NCBI GenBank assembly: GCA_016209595.1
Contig: JACQVV010000586.1
Span: forward strand, 1 to 35,078
Direction of reading: 5' to 3'
Length of the DNA: 35,078 bases
Source: Planctomycetota bacterium
GTDB lineage: Bacteria; Planctomycetota; JACQVV01
Each line of letters begins with the position of its first letter. Position 1 is the stretch's first letter. A program made the translations under genes and the position numbers. The notes below the pieces were generated by a model. That model was not told the origin of the DNA. It made no database searches and worked only from the letters and a program-made list of their open reading frames with translations. This document shows positions 15,249-23,105 of the stretch, piece after piece.

Positions 15249-15308
15249 CTCGTCCTCGCACTCGTACTCGTCCTCGCACTCGATCTCGTACTCGTTGCCG
15301 TCCTCGCC
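15249..15308. repeat. Hexamer array (CTCGTM) filling an intergenic gap
   Basis: Ten consecutive six-base units of the form CTCGNN (CTCGTC, CTCGCA, CTCGTA, CTCGTC, CTCGCA, CTCGAT, CTCGTA, CTCGTT, GCCGTC, CTCGCC) take up nearly all of the 68 bases between the FHA gene stop and the pilM start. The same unit recurs inside the MITE-like element at 26541-26815. Confidence 0.8.
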
Positions 15309-17965
15309 TACTCCCCCAAAATCTCCTTCGCTCTCTCGGCCGCCTCCGTTCCCGGATAGGCCTCGACGGTCCTTCTCAAAATCTCTCGCGCCACGGCCGC
15401 TTTGCCCTGGGCGAGGAAATCCTCGGCCTGGCGAAGGAGCACGTCGCTCCTCGCCCGCGCTTCGTCCGCGCGGATCGCGTCGAGCTCTCGCGACGCCTCC
15501 GCGAGCACCGCGCCCAGGGTCTCGGCCGCCGGAGTTCCCTCCCACGCGGCGATCTCCTCCCGGCAGCGTTCCACGACGCGCTCGTAGGCCTCTTCCTGCC
15601 GGAAGAAGCCGGCCCGCGCGAGGCCGGCTCGGGAGTCCTCGACCGCGCCTCTTGCCTCTTCGCGGAGCTCGTCGAAGGGTCCCATGACCTCTCCCGTGCC
15701 GCTTTCGAACGGGCATCGCTTCTGGATCTCCAGGAGCGCGGCGAGCGCCGCCCCCGGCCGTCCATCCCTCCGGTGCGCCCGCACGCTTTCCAGAAGCTCC
15801 CTGTACTCCCGGTCCTGGCCGGCAAACGAGGTCCGCAGCACCATCGCGAGGTCGGCCGCGCCGGCAAGGGAGGCCGCCGTCCGGGCCGAAAGCTCCGCCC
15901 CCCCCTCGCGCGGGAAAAGGCCCACGAGGAGCGGTTCCGGGTAGAAGATCCCGATCCGGTCGGAGCCGGAACGCCAGACGACCTGGGAGGCATCGGCAGC
16001 CTGGAAGGCGCCAAAGTGCGCCCTGGAGGCTCCCACCGTGAGGACGCCCGTCCCGCTCTCGAGGAAGCGGGAGGCGACGTCGGTCACGAGCCCGATCGAA
16101 ACGGCGTCGAGATCCCCCGCGCCGTCCTCGACCGGCCCCAGTCGGACCTCGATCGCGACACCGGGAAACTCCCGGTCCGGATAGGCGCGGACCTCGAACG
16201 GGAGCCAGCCCCCCGTCCCGAAGAGGACCGTGCGGCCGCGGGTCACGAGCGCGGTGACACTTTCGGAAGAACGGCCGTCGCGAGTCGCCGCCGTCTCGAT
16301 CCTGGGCAGGCCGCCCTCGATTTCCGAGTAGCGCTGGTCGAGCAGGACCCGACCCTCTCGTTCCCCGACGAAGCGGACGCGGGACAGACGCTCCTCCCTC
16401 GCGCCCCCCGCGGACAGTCGGCCCACGCCGAGCGAGTCCACCTGGAACCGGTAGCCGCCTTCCAGCGCGAGATCCACCGGCTCCGGATCGGGATCCCCTC
16501 CCACCTCGACGAGCGAGGCGTCGTCGAAGAGGACCTTCTCGACAGGTCCCGCGACGAAGCACTCGACGCGCACGGCGGTCGCTTCGGGCGGCGGGCGGAA
16601 GCGCGCGCGTAGCTGGGTCCAGTCGAGCGCCTCTCCCGCCACCATTCCCACCCGGCGGCGCCCGGCGGGACGGGTCCGGGTCTCCTCGCCCTCGCCTGGC
16701 ACGGCGACGAACTCCAGCTCGACGCCGGCCGCGCCCTTCGAGGCGAGCGGCAGCACCCAGACGGCGATCTCGTAGGTCCGGGCCGGGGAGACGCCGGCGG
16801 CCTCGCTCGTACTCGCCTCGCGGTGGAATCGTGACTCGCCCTCCGGGGCCGGACCGAAGACGAGCGCGAACTTCCCGCTCCGGGCTCGCTCCTGCGAAGT
16901 CCCGACGCCCGCGTCCGGAACGAGCCACCGCGCCGGCGAGAGAACGCGAGGTCCTCCCTCGCCGGCCTCCTCGGCCTCCTCGAAAGAACCGTCGCGGAGC
17001 TTGTTGCCCGGCACGCCTCCCGCCGAGTCGCCGGTCCCGCTCACCGAGGGCTGCGAGAGAAAGTAGAAGGCGAGGAGGCCGCCGAAGAGGGCGAGGACAA
17101 GCCCCGCCGAGAACGCGAGGATGGCGAAGCCCCCGGCCGCGGCGGACGGAGCGAGCGCGATCCCCGCTGTCCCCGGCGTCTGCTTCTCCATGCGGATCGT
17201 GACCGGCTCCCCTTCCCTCGACGCGCTCTCCCGGACGAAGTAGAAACGCGCGTCGCCCAGGTCGATCCGGTCGCCGTGGGAGAGCGGGACGCGCTTCTCG
17301 ACCCGCACCCGGTTCAGGCGGCACCCATTGGTGCTCCCCAGGTCTTCCAGGTAGTACGTTCCCTGCTCCAGAACGATCTGCGCGTGGCGCGAGCTCACCG
17401 ATGCCTCCTCGGCGAGACAAATCGTACTCTTGGAGCTCCGGCCGAGCGTGACCGTCGCGACGCCGAGCGGGACGTGCTCGTCGCCGCTCTCCCGCTGCCG
17501 GATGAGAAAGAATTTCCCCGGAGGGGCGGCGTCCAGCAAGTCTCCCTCCTGGGTCGGTGCGTCCGGGTAGACGAGTTCGATCCCCCCGGCGACCTTGGGG
17601 CGTTCCTCCTCCTTCTCCGGCTCGAGCTCGAGCACGTCAAGGCGCGTCCGGATGTCCGGGGCGGGCGGACCCGCCGGAGCGTCCTCCTTTTCGAAGGTGA
17701 TCGTCGTCTTGCCGATCGTGATGACGTCCCCCGGCCCGAGCCGTTCCTCCTGCACCGGGAACCCGTTGAGGAGGGTGCCGTTTCGGCTCCCCAGGTCCCG
17801 GACTTGCCACTCCCCCTCGCGGAGGAAGACCTCGCAGTGCCGCCTCGAGCTCTTCCCGTCGTCCACGACGATCGTACACTCACTCGCCCGGCCGATCGCC
17901 ACGAGGTCCTTGACGAGCTGATACGTTTCCTTCTTTTCGCCCTTGCGTACGATCAGCCTGGCCAA
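15308..17965 (-). CDS. Membrane protein with two FHA domains and a large extracytoplasmic part
   Basis: An 885-residue protein. FHA domain 1 (about 1-95) has the phosphothreonine-binding signature GRASECTIVV, SSRRHCEVF and DLGSRNGTLLNG. FHA domain 2 (about 145-250) has LGRSSKSTICL, VSSRHAQIV and DLGSTNGCRLN. A membrane helix follows at about 285-312. Outside, a region around 325-520 resembles carbohydrate-binding-like beta-sandwiches, and the C-terminus is helical and TPR-like, ending in a REILRRTVEAYPGTEAAERAKE repeat-type pair. The start is a TTG preceded by GGAGGAG at 6 bases, giving MARLIVRKG; the next upstream TTG lacks this. It heads the pseudopilin operon, so phosphorylation by a Ser/Thr kinase could control assembly of the PilM complex. 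That control is inference. Confidence 0.82.
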   Translation of the reverse strand: MARLIVRKGEKKETYQLVKDLVAIGRASECTIVVDDGKSSRRHCEVFLREGEWQVRDLGSRNGTLLNGFPVQEERLGPGDVITIGKTTITFEKEDAPAGPPAPDIRTRLDVLELEPEKEEERPKVAGGIELVYPDAPTQEGDLLDAAPPGKFFLIRQRESGDEHVPLGVATVTLGRSSKSTICLAEEASVSSRHAQIVLEQGTYYLEDLGSTNGCRLNRVRVEKRVPLSHGDRIDLGDARFYFVRESASREGEPVTIRMEKQTPGTAGIALAPSAAAGGFAILAFSAGLVLALFGGLLAFYFLSQPSVSGTGDSAGGVPGNKLRDGSFEEAEEAGEGGPRVLSPARWLVPDAGVGTSQERARSGKFALVFGPAPEGESRFHREASTSEAAGVSPARTYEIAVWVLPLASKGAAGVELEFVAVPGEGEETRTRPAGRRRVGMVAGEALDWTQLRARFRPPPEATAVRVECFVAGPVEKVLFDDASLVEVGGDPDPEPVDLALEGGYRFQVDSLGVGRLSAGGAREERLSRVRFVGEREGRVLLDQRYSEIEGGLPRIETAATRDGRSSESVTALVTRGRTVLFGTGGWLPFEVRAYPDREFPGVAIEVRLGPVEDGAGDLDAVSIGLVTDVASRFLESGTGVLTVGASRAHFGAFQAADASQVVWRSGSDRIGIFYPEPLLVGLFPREGGAELSARTAASLAGAADLAMVLRTSFAGQDREYRELLESVRAHRRDGRPGAALAALLEIQKRCPFESGTGEVMGPFDELREEARGAVEDSRAGLARAGFFRQEEAYERVVERCREEIAAWEGTPAAETLGAVLAEASRELDAIRADEARARSDVLLRQAEDFLAQGKAAVAREILRRTVEAYPGTEAAERAKEILGE

Positions 17966-18045
17966 GCCCGCTCCTCCGGGGTTCCGCTCCGCCCGATCCC
18001 GACATGCGCGCAAAGCGCGTGCCCCGGGACATCCCGGCGGGACGA

Positions 18046-18074
18046 CACAAGTTTCTATTCCTGGAAAACTTGTG
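18046..18074. promoter_or_regulatory. AT-rich palindrome, operator candidate
   Basis: CACAAGTTT and AAACTTGTG are perfect 9-bp inverted arms around 11 bases. It is the most AT-rich spot in this spacer and lies 81 bases upstream of the FHA start, a fitting place for a regulator site of the pseudopilin operon. A transcript hairpin is the other option. Confidence 0.4.
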
Positions 18075-18105
18075 CCGAACCGTCGCGACCGGGCCCGAGA
18101 GATCC

Positions 18106-18150
18106 GTCAAGATCCTTTACAGAGAGCGACTCTGCGTCAAGGGCCTTTAC
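18106..18150. repeat. 15-bp direct repeat with 30-bp spacing
   Basis: GTCAAGATCCTTTAC and GTCAAGGGCCTTTAC (13 of 15 identical) start exactly 30 bases apart, i.e. about three DNA turns. They may be regulator-binding sites upstream of the FHA-led operon, or another dispersed repeat. Confidence 0.5.
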
Positions 18151-18178
18151 TGCGTGGGCCAGGGCGACGGACAAAGTC

Positions 18179-18251
18179 GTAGGGTGGGGGCTTGTCCCCC
18201 GCCGAGGCCCGGGGCATGGCCGAAGACGGCGGGGACAAGCCCCCGCCCTAC
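18179..18251. repeat. REP-like long hairpin, GTAGGG family
   Basis: Two arms of about 24 bases, starting GTAGGG and ending CCCTAC with a shared GGGGGCTTGTCCCC core, are inverted around about 24 bases. The arms differ by one substitution and one extra C. Related arms lie at 27934-28027, so this is a dispersed family. Confidence 0.85.
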
Positions 18252-18350
18252 AGGTTGCCGGGCGACTTTGCCGGGACCCTGACTCCGGGGCCTCATCAAA
18301 GTCGGCCAACCATTCGACGCGCCACTCGACCGGATGGTACTCTGTGGTCG

Positions 18351-19079
18351 ATGGCCGGATTCGCGAAGGAGACACAGGGGACCGCGCCCGCCGAGAGGCG
18401 CGCGGTGCCGCCGCTCCAGCCAGGCGACAGGCTCTCCCGCCCCGAGTTCGAGCGTCGCTACGCGGCCATGCCGGACGGCATCAAGGCGGAGCTCGTCGAA
18501 GGAGTGGTCTATATCATGCCCTCACCCGTTCGGAAGGATCGCCACGGCAAGCCTCACTTCGTCCTCATCGGGTGGCTTGCGGTCTACCAGGCCGGGACGC
18601 CCGGCGTCGAGGGAGCAGACAATTCCACCGTCCGGCTCGACCTCGACAACGAGCCCCAGCCCGATATTTTCCTGAGGATCCTGCCCGAGCACGGTGGCCA
18701 GTCGCGCACCTCGGAAGACGACTACGTCGAGGGGGCGCCGGAGCTCGTCGCCGAGATCGCCGCCACGAGCGCGAGCTACGACTTGCACGACAAGCTGCGC
18801 GCGTACCGGCGCAACGGCGTTCGGGAGTACATCGTCTGGAGGACCGAGGACGAGGCGATCGACTGGTTCGCGCTGGAGGAGGGCGAATTCGTGCCGATCG
18901 CCCCGGACGAGAATGGCATGCTGAGAAGCCGGGTCTTCCCCGGCCTGTGGCTCGATCCCCGGGCCCTCCTCGCCCGCGACCTGAAACGGGTCTTCGACGT
19001 GGCCGGGCGCGGTCTCGCGAGTCCGGATCACAAGGCTTTCGCCGAGCGCCTTGCCAGGGCCGGGACCTCGGGCACCTGA
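18351..19079 (+). CDS. Uma2 family (DUF820) PD-(D/E)XK nuclease-like protein
   Basis: A 242-residue protein. Uma2 proteins share the restriction-endonuclease fold; their role is unknown, and they are multicopy in Cyanobacteria, Chloroflexi and Planctomycetota. Visible family pattern: a helix L-S-R-P-E-F-E-R-R-Y, A-E-L-V-E-G-V-V-Y-I-M-P-S-P (about 45-58), the catalytic Asp in PQPDIFL, then PELVAEIAATSASYDLHDKL with the Glu-x-Ala strand and K helix, and Y-R-R-N-G-V-R-E-Y-I-V-W. The ATG at 18351 was chosen because upstream in-frame codons are read from the GTAGGG repeat. The residue matching the catalytic Lys is less clear (EIA instead of the common E-I-x-S). It stands alone. Confidence 0.85.
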   Translation: MAGFAKETQGTAPAERRAVPPLQPGDRLSRPEFERRYAAMPDGIKAELVEGVVYIMPSPVRKDRHGKPHFVLIGWLAVYQAGTPGVEGADNSTVRLDLDNEPQPDIFLRILPEHGGQSRTSEDDYVEGAPELVAEIAATSASYDLHDKLRAYRRNGVREYIVWRTEDEAIDWFALEEGEFVPIAPDENGMLRSRVFPGLWLDPRALLARDLKRVFDVAGRGLASPDHKAFAERLARAGTSGT

Positions 19080-19102
19080 TTCTCGCGGGGCGGACCGCTG
19101 CC

Positions 19103-19573
19103 TCAGGGATTCTTCTCTTCCGGCTCGCCGTTCGTCTTCGCGCCCGAACCGGCGGGCGCGCGCTTCATCAGGCGGATCAGGAAGTCGAAAGCCTTGAGGA
19201 GTTCCGGAGCTCGCCGCGACGCCGTCTCGACGAACGCCTTGAGGTCGAGGAGCGCCTTCCAGGCGGTGTGGTCGGCGAGCATCCTGGCGTCCTTGGCGAG
19301 CTGGAGGCGCTGCGCGGCCTTCCTTTCCTTGCCCTGGGCGCGCTTGGCCTTGTTGACGAGGGCCTGGAGTCGCTTCGGGGTGAGATCCGGAACTTTCACG
19401 ATCTTGCGGCGGGCCGTCCACTCCGTAACCGCCTTTCCCGCCGCCTCCTCGTAGTTCGTCGCCGGGCGGAGCAAGCGGCTGCGTTCACGGGCGGTCAGGG
19501 CTTTCTTCCCGGCGGGCTTCTTCCGGCGGGTCGCCGCCTTTCGCGTGGCGGGTTGCGGCTTCTCCTCGGCCAT
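19103..19573 (-). CDS. Basic hypothetical protein with an H1-like Lys/Ala tail at the N-terminus
   Basis: Not recognised; 156 residues. The first 30 residues are rich in Lys, Arg, Ala and Pro (TRKAATRRKKPAGKKA), like histone-H1-type DNA-binding tails of bacteria. The rest is helical, with K-A-K-R-A-Q-G-K-E-R-K-A-A-Q-R-L and a hydrophobic helix pair near 105-135. No signal peptide or membrane segment is seen. AAGGAG lies about 9 bases before the ATG. It converges with the Uma2 gene, with a 23-base gap. Nucleic-acid binding is a guess from charge. Confidence 0.6.
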   Translation of the reverse strand: MAEEKPQPATRKAATRRKKPAGKKALTARERSRLLRPATNYEEAAGKAVTEWTARRKIVKVPDLTPKRLQALVNKAKRAQGKERKAAQRLQLAKDARMLADHTAWKALLDLKAFVETASRRAPELLKAFDFLIRLMKRAPAGSGAKTNGEPEEKNP

Positions 19574-19939
19574 GGGAGGGCGCTCCTTGTCTCATGGAAC
19601 GGAATGTCTGCGACACCACCGCCGTCCATCGAGGACGGCAGGAGCGCGGATCCTACTCGGCAGAGCCGTCCTGTCAAGCCCACCAGGCCGTTGTCTCGCC
19701 GCCAGAGTCCCGTGGTCCCGTGCCGATACGATCGCGGTCCATGGTCGATCCATTGGTCAAGCGTAGGCGGCAACATCGAGGTACGATGCCGGCACTTTCG
19801 CCGCATCCGTAAAGTGCCAGTGCCGCGGTTGTTATGACACGACTATCTGTCATTCTCCGCGGTTGCCGCACGTTTGCGTTGCAGTTCGTCCGACTACCTG
19901 GAGCTTCCGCGGCTCGGTCTGCTGGAATCTGAACGCTTT
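19574..19939. other. Intergenic region, 366 bp
   Basis: No gene seen. Near its right side are the inverted pair ATGACA (19834) / TGTCAT (19848) with an 8-base loop, and around it a 9-base direct repeat CCGCGGTTG (19823 and 19857). These could be remains of an insertion next to the truncated HEAT gene. Confidence 0.5.
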
Positions 19940-20400
19940 CTACCGGCCGTCTCGGTAACGGCTCTCGTTTTCGCGCCACCAGGTCTGCCAGAGGCGGACG
20001 CCTTCCTGCACCTTGTCCTGGTCCTCGTAGGCGTACAGCGGCGGAACCTTGGCGCCAGTCAGTTTCTCGAGCAGCAGCCCCGCACTGTTCCGAGAGCCGA
20101 AGTCCTCGGAACCGAGCAGATCGATCAAGGCTGGGATCGCAACACGCGGAGTGCGCTCGAAGATCGTCTCGGCGATCCGCAAAAGGTCTTCAGGGGCCGC
20201 GGTCTCGAGGAGCCGGAGCTGGTGCGGCAACGCGCAGGGGTGGCGGCATGTGGCTAGCGCGGACTCCACGCCGAGGCGAACGGAGCTGTGCTCCTCTGTC
20301 GAGAGAGAGACGAGTTGTTCGACCGCCCGCTCACCTCCGCGAGACTCCTCCGATCCGCGAGCTGAGTGACTGCGCTCGGGAGGAGGTGTAAACTGTGACC
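19940..20400 (-). pseudogene. Truncated HEAT-repeat protein remnant
   Basis: The frame ending at TAG 19940 encodes about 130 residues of clear HEAT-repeat style: A-V-E-Q-L-V-S-L-S, R-V-A-I-P-A-L-I-D-L-L-G-S-E-D-F-G-S-R-N-S-A-G and a final V-R-L-W-Q-T-W-W-R-E-N-E-S, a common ending of HEAT proteins in Planctomycetota-like genomes. No good start codon or ribosome site is found at its 5' side, and the frame there turns into low-complexity Arg/Ser/Gly sequence antisense to the methyltransferase gene. It probably lost its N-terminal part when the restriction-modification genes arrived. The left limit is certain; the right limit is approximate. A short real gene starting at an internal GTG is the alternative. 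Confidence 0.5.
20366..20394 (+). promoter_or_regulatory. Candidate sigma70-type promoter for the restriction-modification genes
   Basis: GTGACT (4 of 6 to TTGACA), 17 bases, TAAACT (4 of 6 to TATAAT). Transcription would begin near 20401, about 18 bases before the methyltransferase ATG. Confidence 0.35.
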
Positions 20401-20418
20401 CGCGAGGGAGTAGGAGAC

Positions 20419-22353
20419 ATGGCCAAGCCCAAGAAGCCGGGGGGGAAGTCGAAAACGAAGCCCGCTCGCAGCACCGACGACCACCGGCACGAGGCGGGCC
20501 GACCGAACAACTCCGAGGCCGGCCTCCACAGCTTCGACCGCCCGCCGGCGCAGCGGCCGAGCTACGGGTACGACGCTGACAACGACCGGGAGTCTGGCCT
20601 TCGCCGGAAGGTGATGGGCATCCATTACACGCCTCCCCCACTAGCCGCGTTCGTGGCGGAACGACTCGCGCGGGACACGTCCGCTCCCGCCGGTCGCGCC
20701 ATGCGGATCCTCGATCCTGCCTGCGGGGAGGGCACGCTCCTCGCCGCGTTCATGGCGGCGCTGCGCGGAGCGGAGAAACCCGATCCGTGCGTGCTCGTCG
20801 GCGTGGAAGCCGACGAGCACGCCGCTGCGGCCGCGCGGACGGCGCTCGAATGCCAGCCGCGCGTTCGCAGCGTAGTCGTCCAAGGGGACTTCCTCGACCT
20901 CGCGTGCCGAAGGCGCGGTCCGTCCGATCTTTTCGAGACCCGTGCGCGCGACGCGACACTTGATGCGGCGTTCGATGTCGTGATCGCAAACCCGCCGTAC
21001 GTCAGAACGCAACACCTGGGGGCGGAGCGATCGCAGCGGCTCGCCGCTTGCTTCGGGCTCAGCGGGCGGGTCGACCTCTACCACGCCTTCCTGGTCGCGG
21101 CCACAGAGAGCCTGCGTCCAGGCGGCCACCTCGGCGTGATCACGTCCAATCGATTCCTCACGACCCTGGGTGGTCGCGCCGTGAGGCGGTATCTTGCCGA
21201 GCACTACGAGATCGACGAGATCATCGACCTGGGGGATACCAAGATCTTCGAAGCTGCGGTTCTTCCGGCGATCTTTCTCGGTCGCAGGCGCGCCAGCGAC
21301 CCGCGAGAACGGGTCGGGCGTGCGCCGCGATTCCTGAAGATCTACACGGAGGCCGATCGGCCCGCCCTCGACCACGCCAGCGTCTCGCGGCGGGCAGACA
21401 TCTTCGACGTCCTGCGGCGCGGGCGCCCCGGATCCTATCGAATCCGGGGCGGTACGTTTCGGTTCGCGCGAGGCGATCTCGTACTCGGGCCGGATCCGTC
21501 ACAGGTCTGGTCTCTGACAACCGGCGAGGAGAGTGGATGGCTGCGGCAGGTGTGCGCTCGGGCACGCGGGGTCTTCGGCGATGTGGCGACCGTTCGGGTC
21601 GGAATCAAGACGACCGCAGACGACGTGTTCATCCGCGATGACTGGGAGGATGCCTCTCCCGGCGAGAGACCGGAACGCGCCCTACTTCGTCCACTTCTCA
21701 CACACGAAGACGCCTGTCGCTGGGCCTTGCCGGCCGGCACCACCCCGGTCAAGCGTGTGCTCTACCCGCACGAGCTGGCGTATGGTCGACGTCGCGTCGT
21801 CGAGCTGGCCCGCTACCCGAGGGCGAGAGCCTACTTGGAATCGCACCGGGAGCGTCTGGAGGAACGTCGCTACGTCACAGAGGCCGGACGGCTCTGGTAC
21901 GAGATATGGGTCCCTCAAGATCCCGGCGCATGGAGCGCTCCGAAGCTCGTGTTCCCGGACATCAGCCCAGGACCCCGCTTCCATGTCGACTGCGGCGGCA
22001 GCATCGTCAACGGCGACTGCTACTGGATGACGCTGCGACCGGGCATTCCCGCTGACACCATGTATCTCCTGCTCGCCGTTGCGAATTCCAACTTGATGTC
22101 GCGCTTCCACGATTTGGCCTTCAACAACAGGCTCTACGCAGGCCGGCGCCGGTACATCACGCAGTATGTCGCGAAGTACCCGTTGCCAGACCCGGCATCG
22201 CCGGTCGCCCGCGACATGATTGCGGCCGCGAGACGCATCGTCGACCGCATTCGCTTGTACCCGGCAGGTCTCGACGTGAGCCGCGATGACGCGGAGCTCG
22301 ACGCGCTGGTGGACGAGGCGTTCGGGCAGCGCTCGCCGCCAATGATGTTGTGA
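20419..22353 (+). CDS. Eco57I/TaqI-type adenine-N6 DNA methyltransferase
   Basis: A 644-residue DNA methyltransferase that would protect host DNA from the linked endonuclease. Motif X region GIHYTPPPLAAFVAERL (about 67-83), AdoMet motif I DPACGEGTLL (99-108), an acidic V-G-V-E-A-D strand end (motif II), G-D-F-L-D (motif III) and the catalytic NPPY (191-194) are in the X-I-IV order of the gamma class. G-D-T-K-I-F-E-A-A-V-L-P-A is typical of Eco57I-like methylases. Residues 370-620 are the probable target-recognition part. The first 50 residues are basic and low in complexity. ATG 20419 was chosen over GTG 20395 because TAGGAG lies 5 bases before it. Its TGA overlaps the GTG of the next gene. 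The recognition sequence cannot be read from the gene. Confidence 0.9.
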   Translation: MAKPKKPGGKSKTKPARSTDDHRHEAGRPNNSEAGLHSFDRPPAQRPSYGYDADNDRESGLRRKVMGIHYTPPPLAAFVAERLARDTSAPAGRAMRILDPACGEGTLLAAFMAALRGAEKPDPCVLVGVEADEHAAAAARTALECQPRVRSVVVQGDFLDLACRRRGPSDLFETRARDATLDAAFDVVIANPPYVRTQHLGAERSQRLAACFGLSGRVDLYHAFLVAATESLRPGGHLGVITSNRFLTTLGGRAVRRYLAEHYEIDEIIDLGDTKIFEAAVLPAIFLGRRRASDPRERVGRAPRFLKIYTEADRPALDHASVSRRADIFDVLRRGRPGSYRIRGGTFRFARGDLVLGPDPSQVWSLTTGEESGWLRQVCARARGVFGDVATVRVGIKTTADDVFIRDDWEDASPGERPERALLRPLLTHEDACRWALPAGTTPVKRVLYPHELAYGRRRVVELARYPRARAYLESHRERLEERRYVTEAGRLWYEIWVPQDPGAWSAPKLVFPDISPGPRFHVDCGGSIVNGDCYWMTLRPGIPADTMYLLLAVANSNLMSRFHDLAFNNRLYAGRRRYITQYVAKYPLPDPASPVARDMIAAARRIVDRIRLYPAGLDVSRDDAELDALVDEAFGQRSPPMML

Positions 22354-23105
22354 CTCCGCGCAAACGGCTTCTTGAGCGATCCGCAGCGAAAAGGGCGCGC
22401 ATCAATACGCGCGACCTCGCGGACGGCGAGCCGCTGGCAAACGCGCCCGCCGACCCGTTGTGTCTGTTCTCGCTGGAGGAGTTGGCCCTCCTGTTTCGGC
22501 CGCTCATGGGGATCGACGCGCCCCGAGACGATGCGAACCGCATTCTGGAAGTCCGACCCAAGGGACACTGGTTCGAATTCGAGGTGGCGAAGGCTCTTGG
22601 ATACCACTACCCGCCGGGAGCCGGGCTCTTCCCCGATCTACGCCAGCAACTCCTGGAAATCGAGCACCACACGGGGAAGTCCGTGACCATCGACTTCGGT
22701 CACCACCACCCGGGTTCGAAGGAGGTGCTCGATGCGCGATGGAACGAGAAGGCCCGCGCGCGCGTATGCGATATCCGCTATCTAATCGCCCTGGCGCCTC
22801 CCCCCGCGTTCCGCGTGACGGTGATGGTCCTGGCAACCGGCGCCGAGATCGACTCGATCTTCGGCGTCTCGCCCACGAAGACCATCAAGTACCAGCTCGG
22901 CATTTCTAGGCGGTGGCGGGAAGAGCACGCCGGACAGATTCTCGTTTCGGGCCGACCGTTCAACGAATGGCGGTCAGGAGAACCCAAAGTTCGACGTTCG
23001 GAGTTCGACGTTCGCTGTTCCGCTGTGAAAACCGGATCGGGCGGTCGTCACGGGAGCCTCCCCTCGAGGAACCGCGCGTCGTCGAGGAAACCGATCCGGC
23101 GGTAG
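22350..23105 (+). CDS. Putative type II restriction endonuclease
   Basis: A 251-residue partner of the methyltransferase; its GTG overlaps the upstream TGA by four bases (GTGA). The likely active site is F-P-D-L (Asp96) and L-L-E-I-E-H-H (Glu103, Glu105), followed by T-I-D-F-G, which fits a PD-(D/E)XK core of restriction enzymes associated with Eco57I-like methylases. The usual Lys of E-x-K is Glu here, as in BamHI, where the site is E-x-E. Residues after about 210 are read from a GTTCGAC heptamer array and then run 58 bases into the end of the convergent archaemetzincin gene, so the original protein probably ended near residue 208. Function rests on the linkage and the motif; no close family was recognised. 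Confidence 0.7.
   Translation: MTPRKRLLERSAAKRARINTRDLADGEPLANAPADPLCLFSLEELALLFRPLMGIDAPRDDANRILEVRPKGHWFEFEVAKALGYHYPPGAGLFPDLRQQLLEIEHHTGKSVTIDFGHHHPGSKEVLDARWNEKARARVCDIRYLIALAPPPAFRVTVMVLATGAEIDSIFGVSPTKTIKYQLGISRRWREEHAGQILVSGRPFNEWRSGEPKVRRSEFDVRCSAVKTGSGGRHGSLPSRNRASSRKPIRR
22989..23016. repeat. GTTCGAC heptamer array
   Basis: Four consecutive heptamers (GTTCGAC, GTTCGGA, GTTCGAC, GTTCGCT), the same order and variants as part of the array at 3250-3343. It lies in the 3' end of the putative endonuclease gene. Confidence 0.85.

Larger units (their letters stand above)
17966..18350. other. Divergent intergenic region, 385 bp, repeat-rich
   Basis: No convincing gene. It lies between the FHA gene (minus) and the Uma2 gene (plus) and must hold the promoters of both. 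It contains an AT-rich palindrome, a 15-bp direct repeat with 30-bp period and a GTAGGG-type long hairpin, each listed separately. Confidence 0.7.

Noticed and set aside
18192..18350. 53-residue N-terminal extension of the Uma2 protein
   Set aside because: It is read through the GTAGGG hairpin (peptide GDKPPPYR) and spacer DNA; Uma2 proteins start shortly before the L-S-R-P-E-F helix, as does the ATG at 18351.
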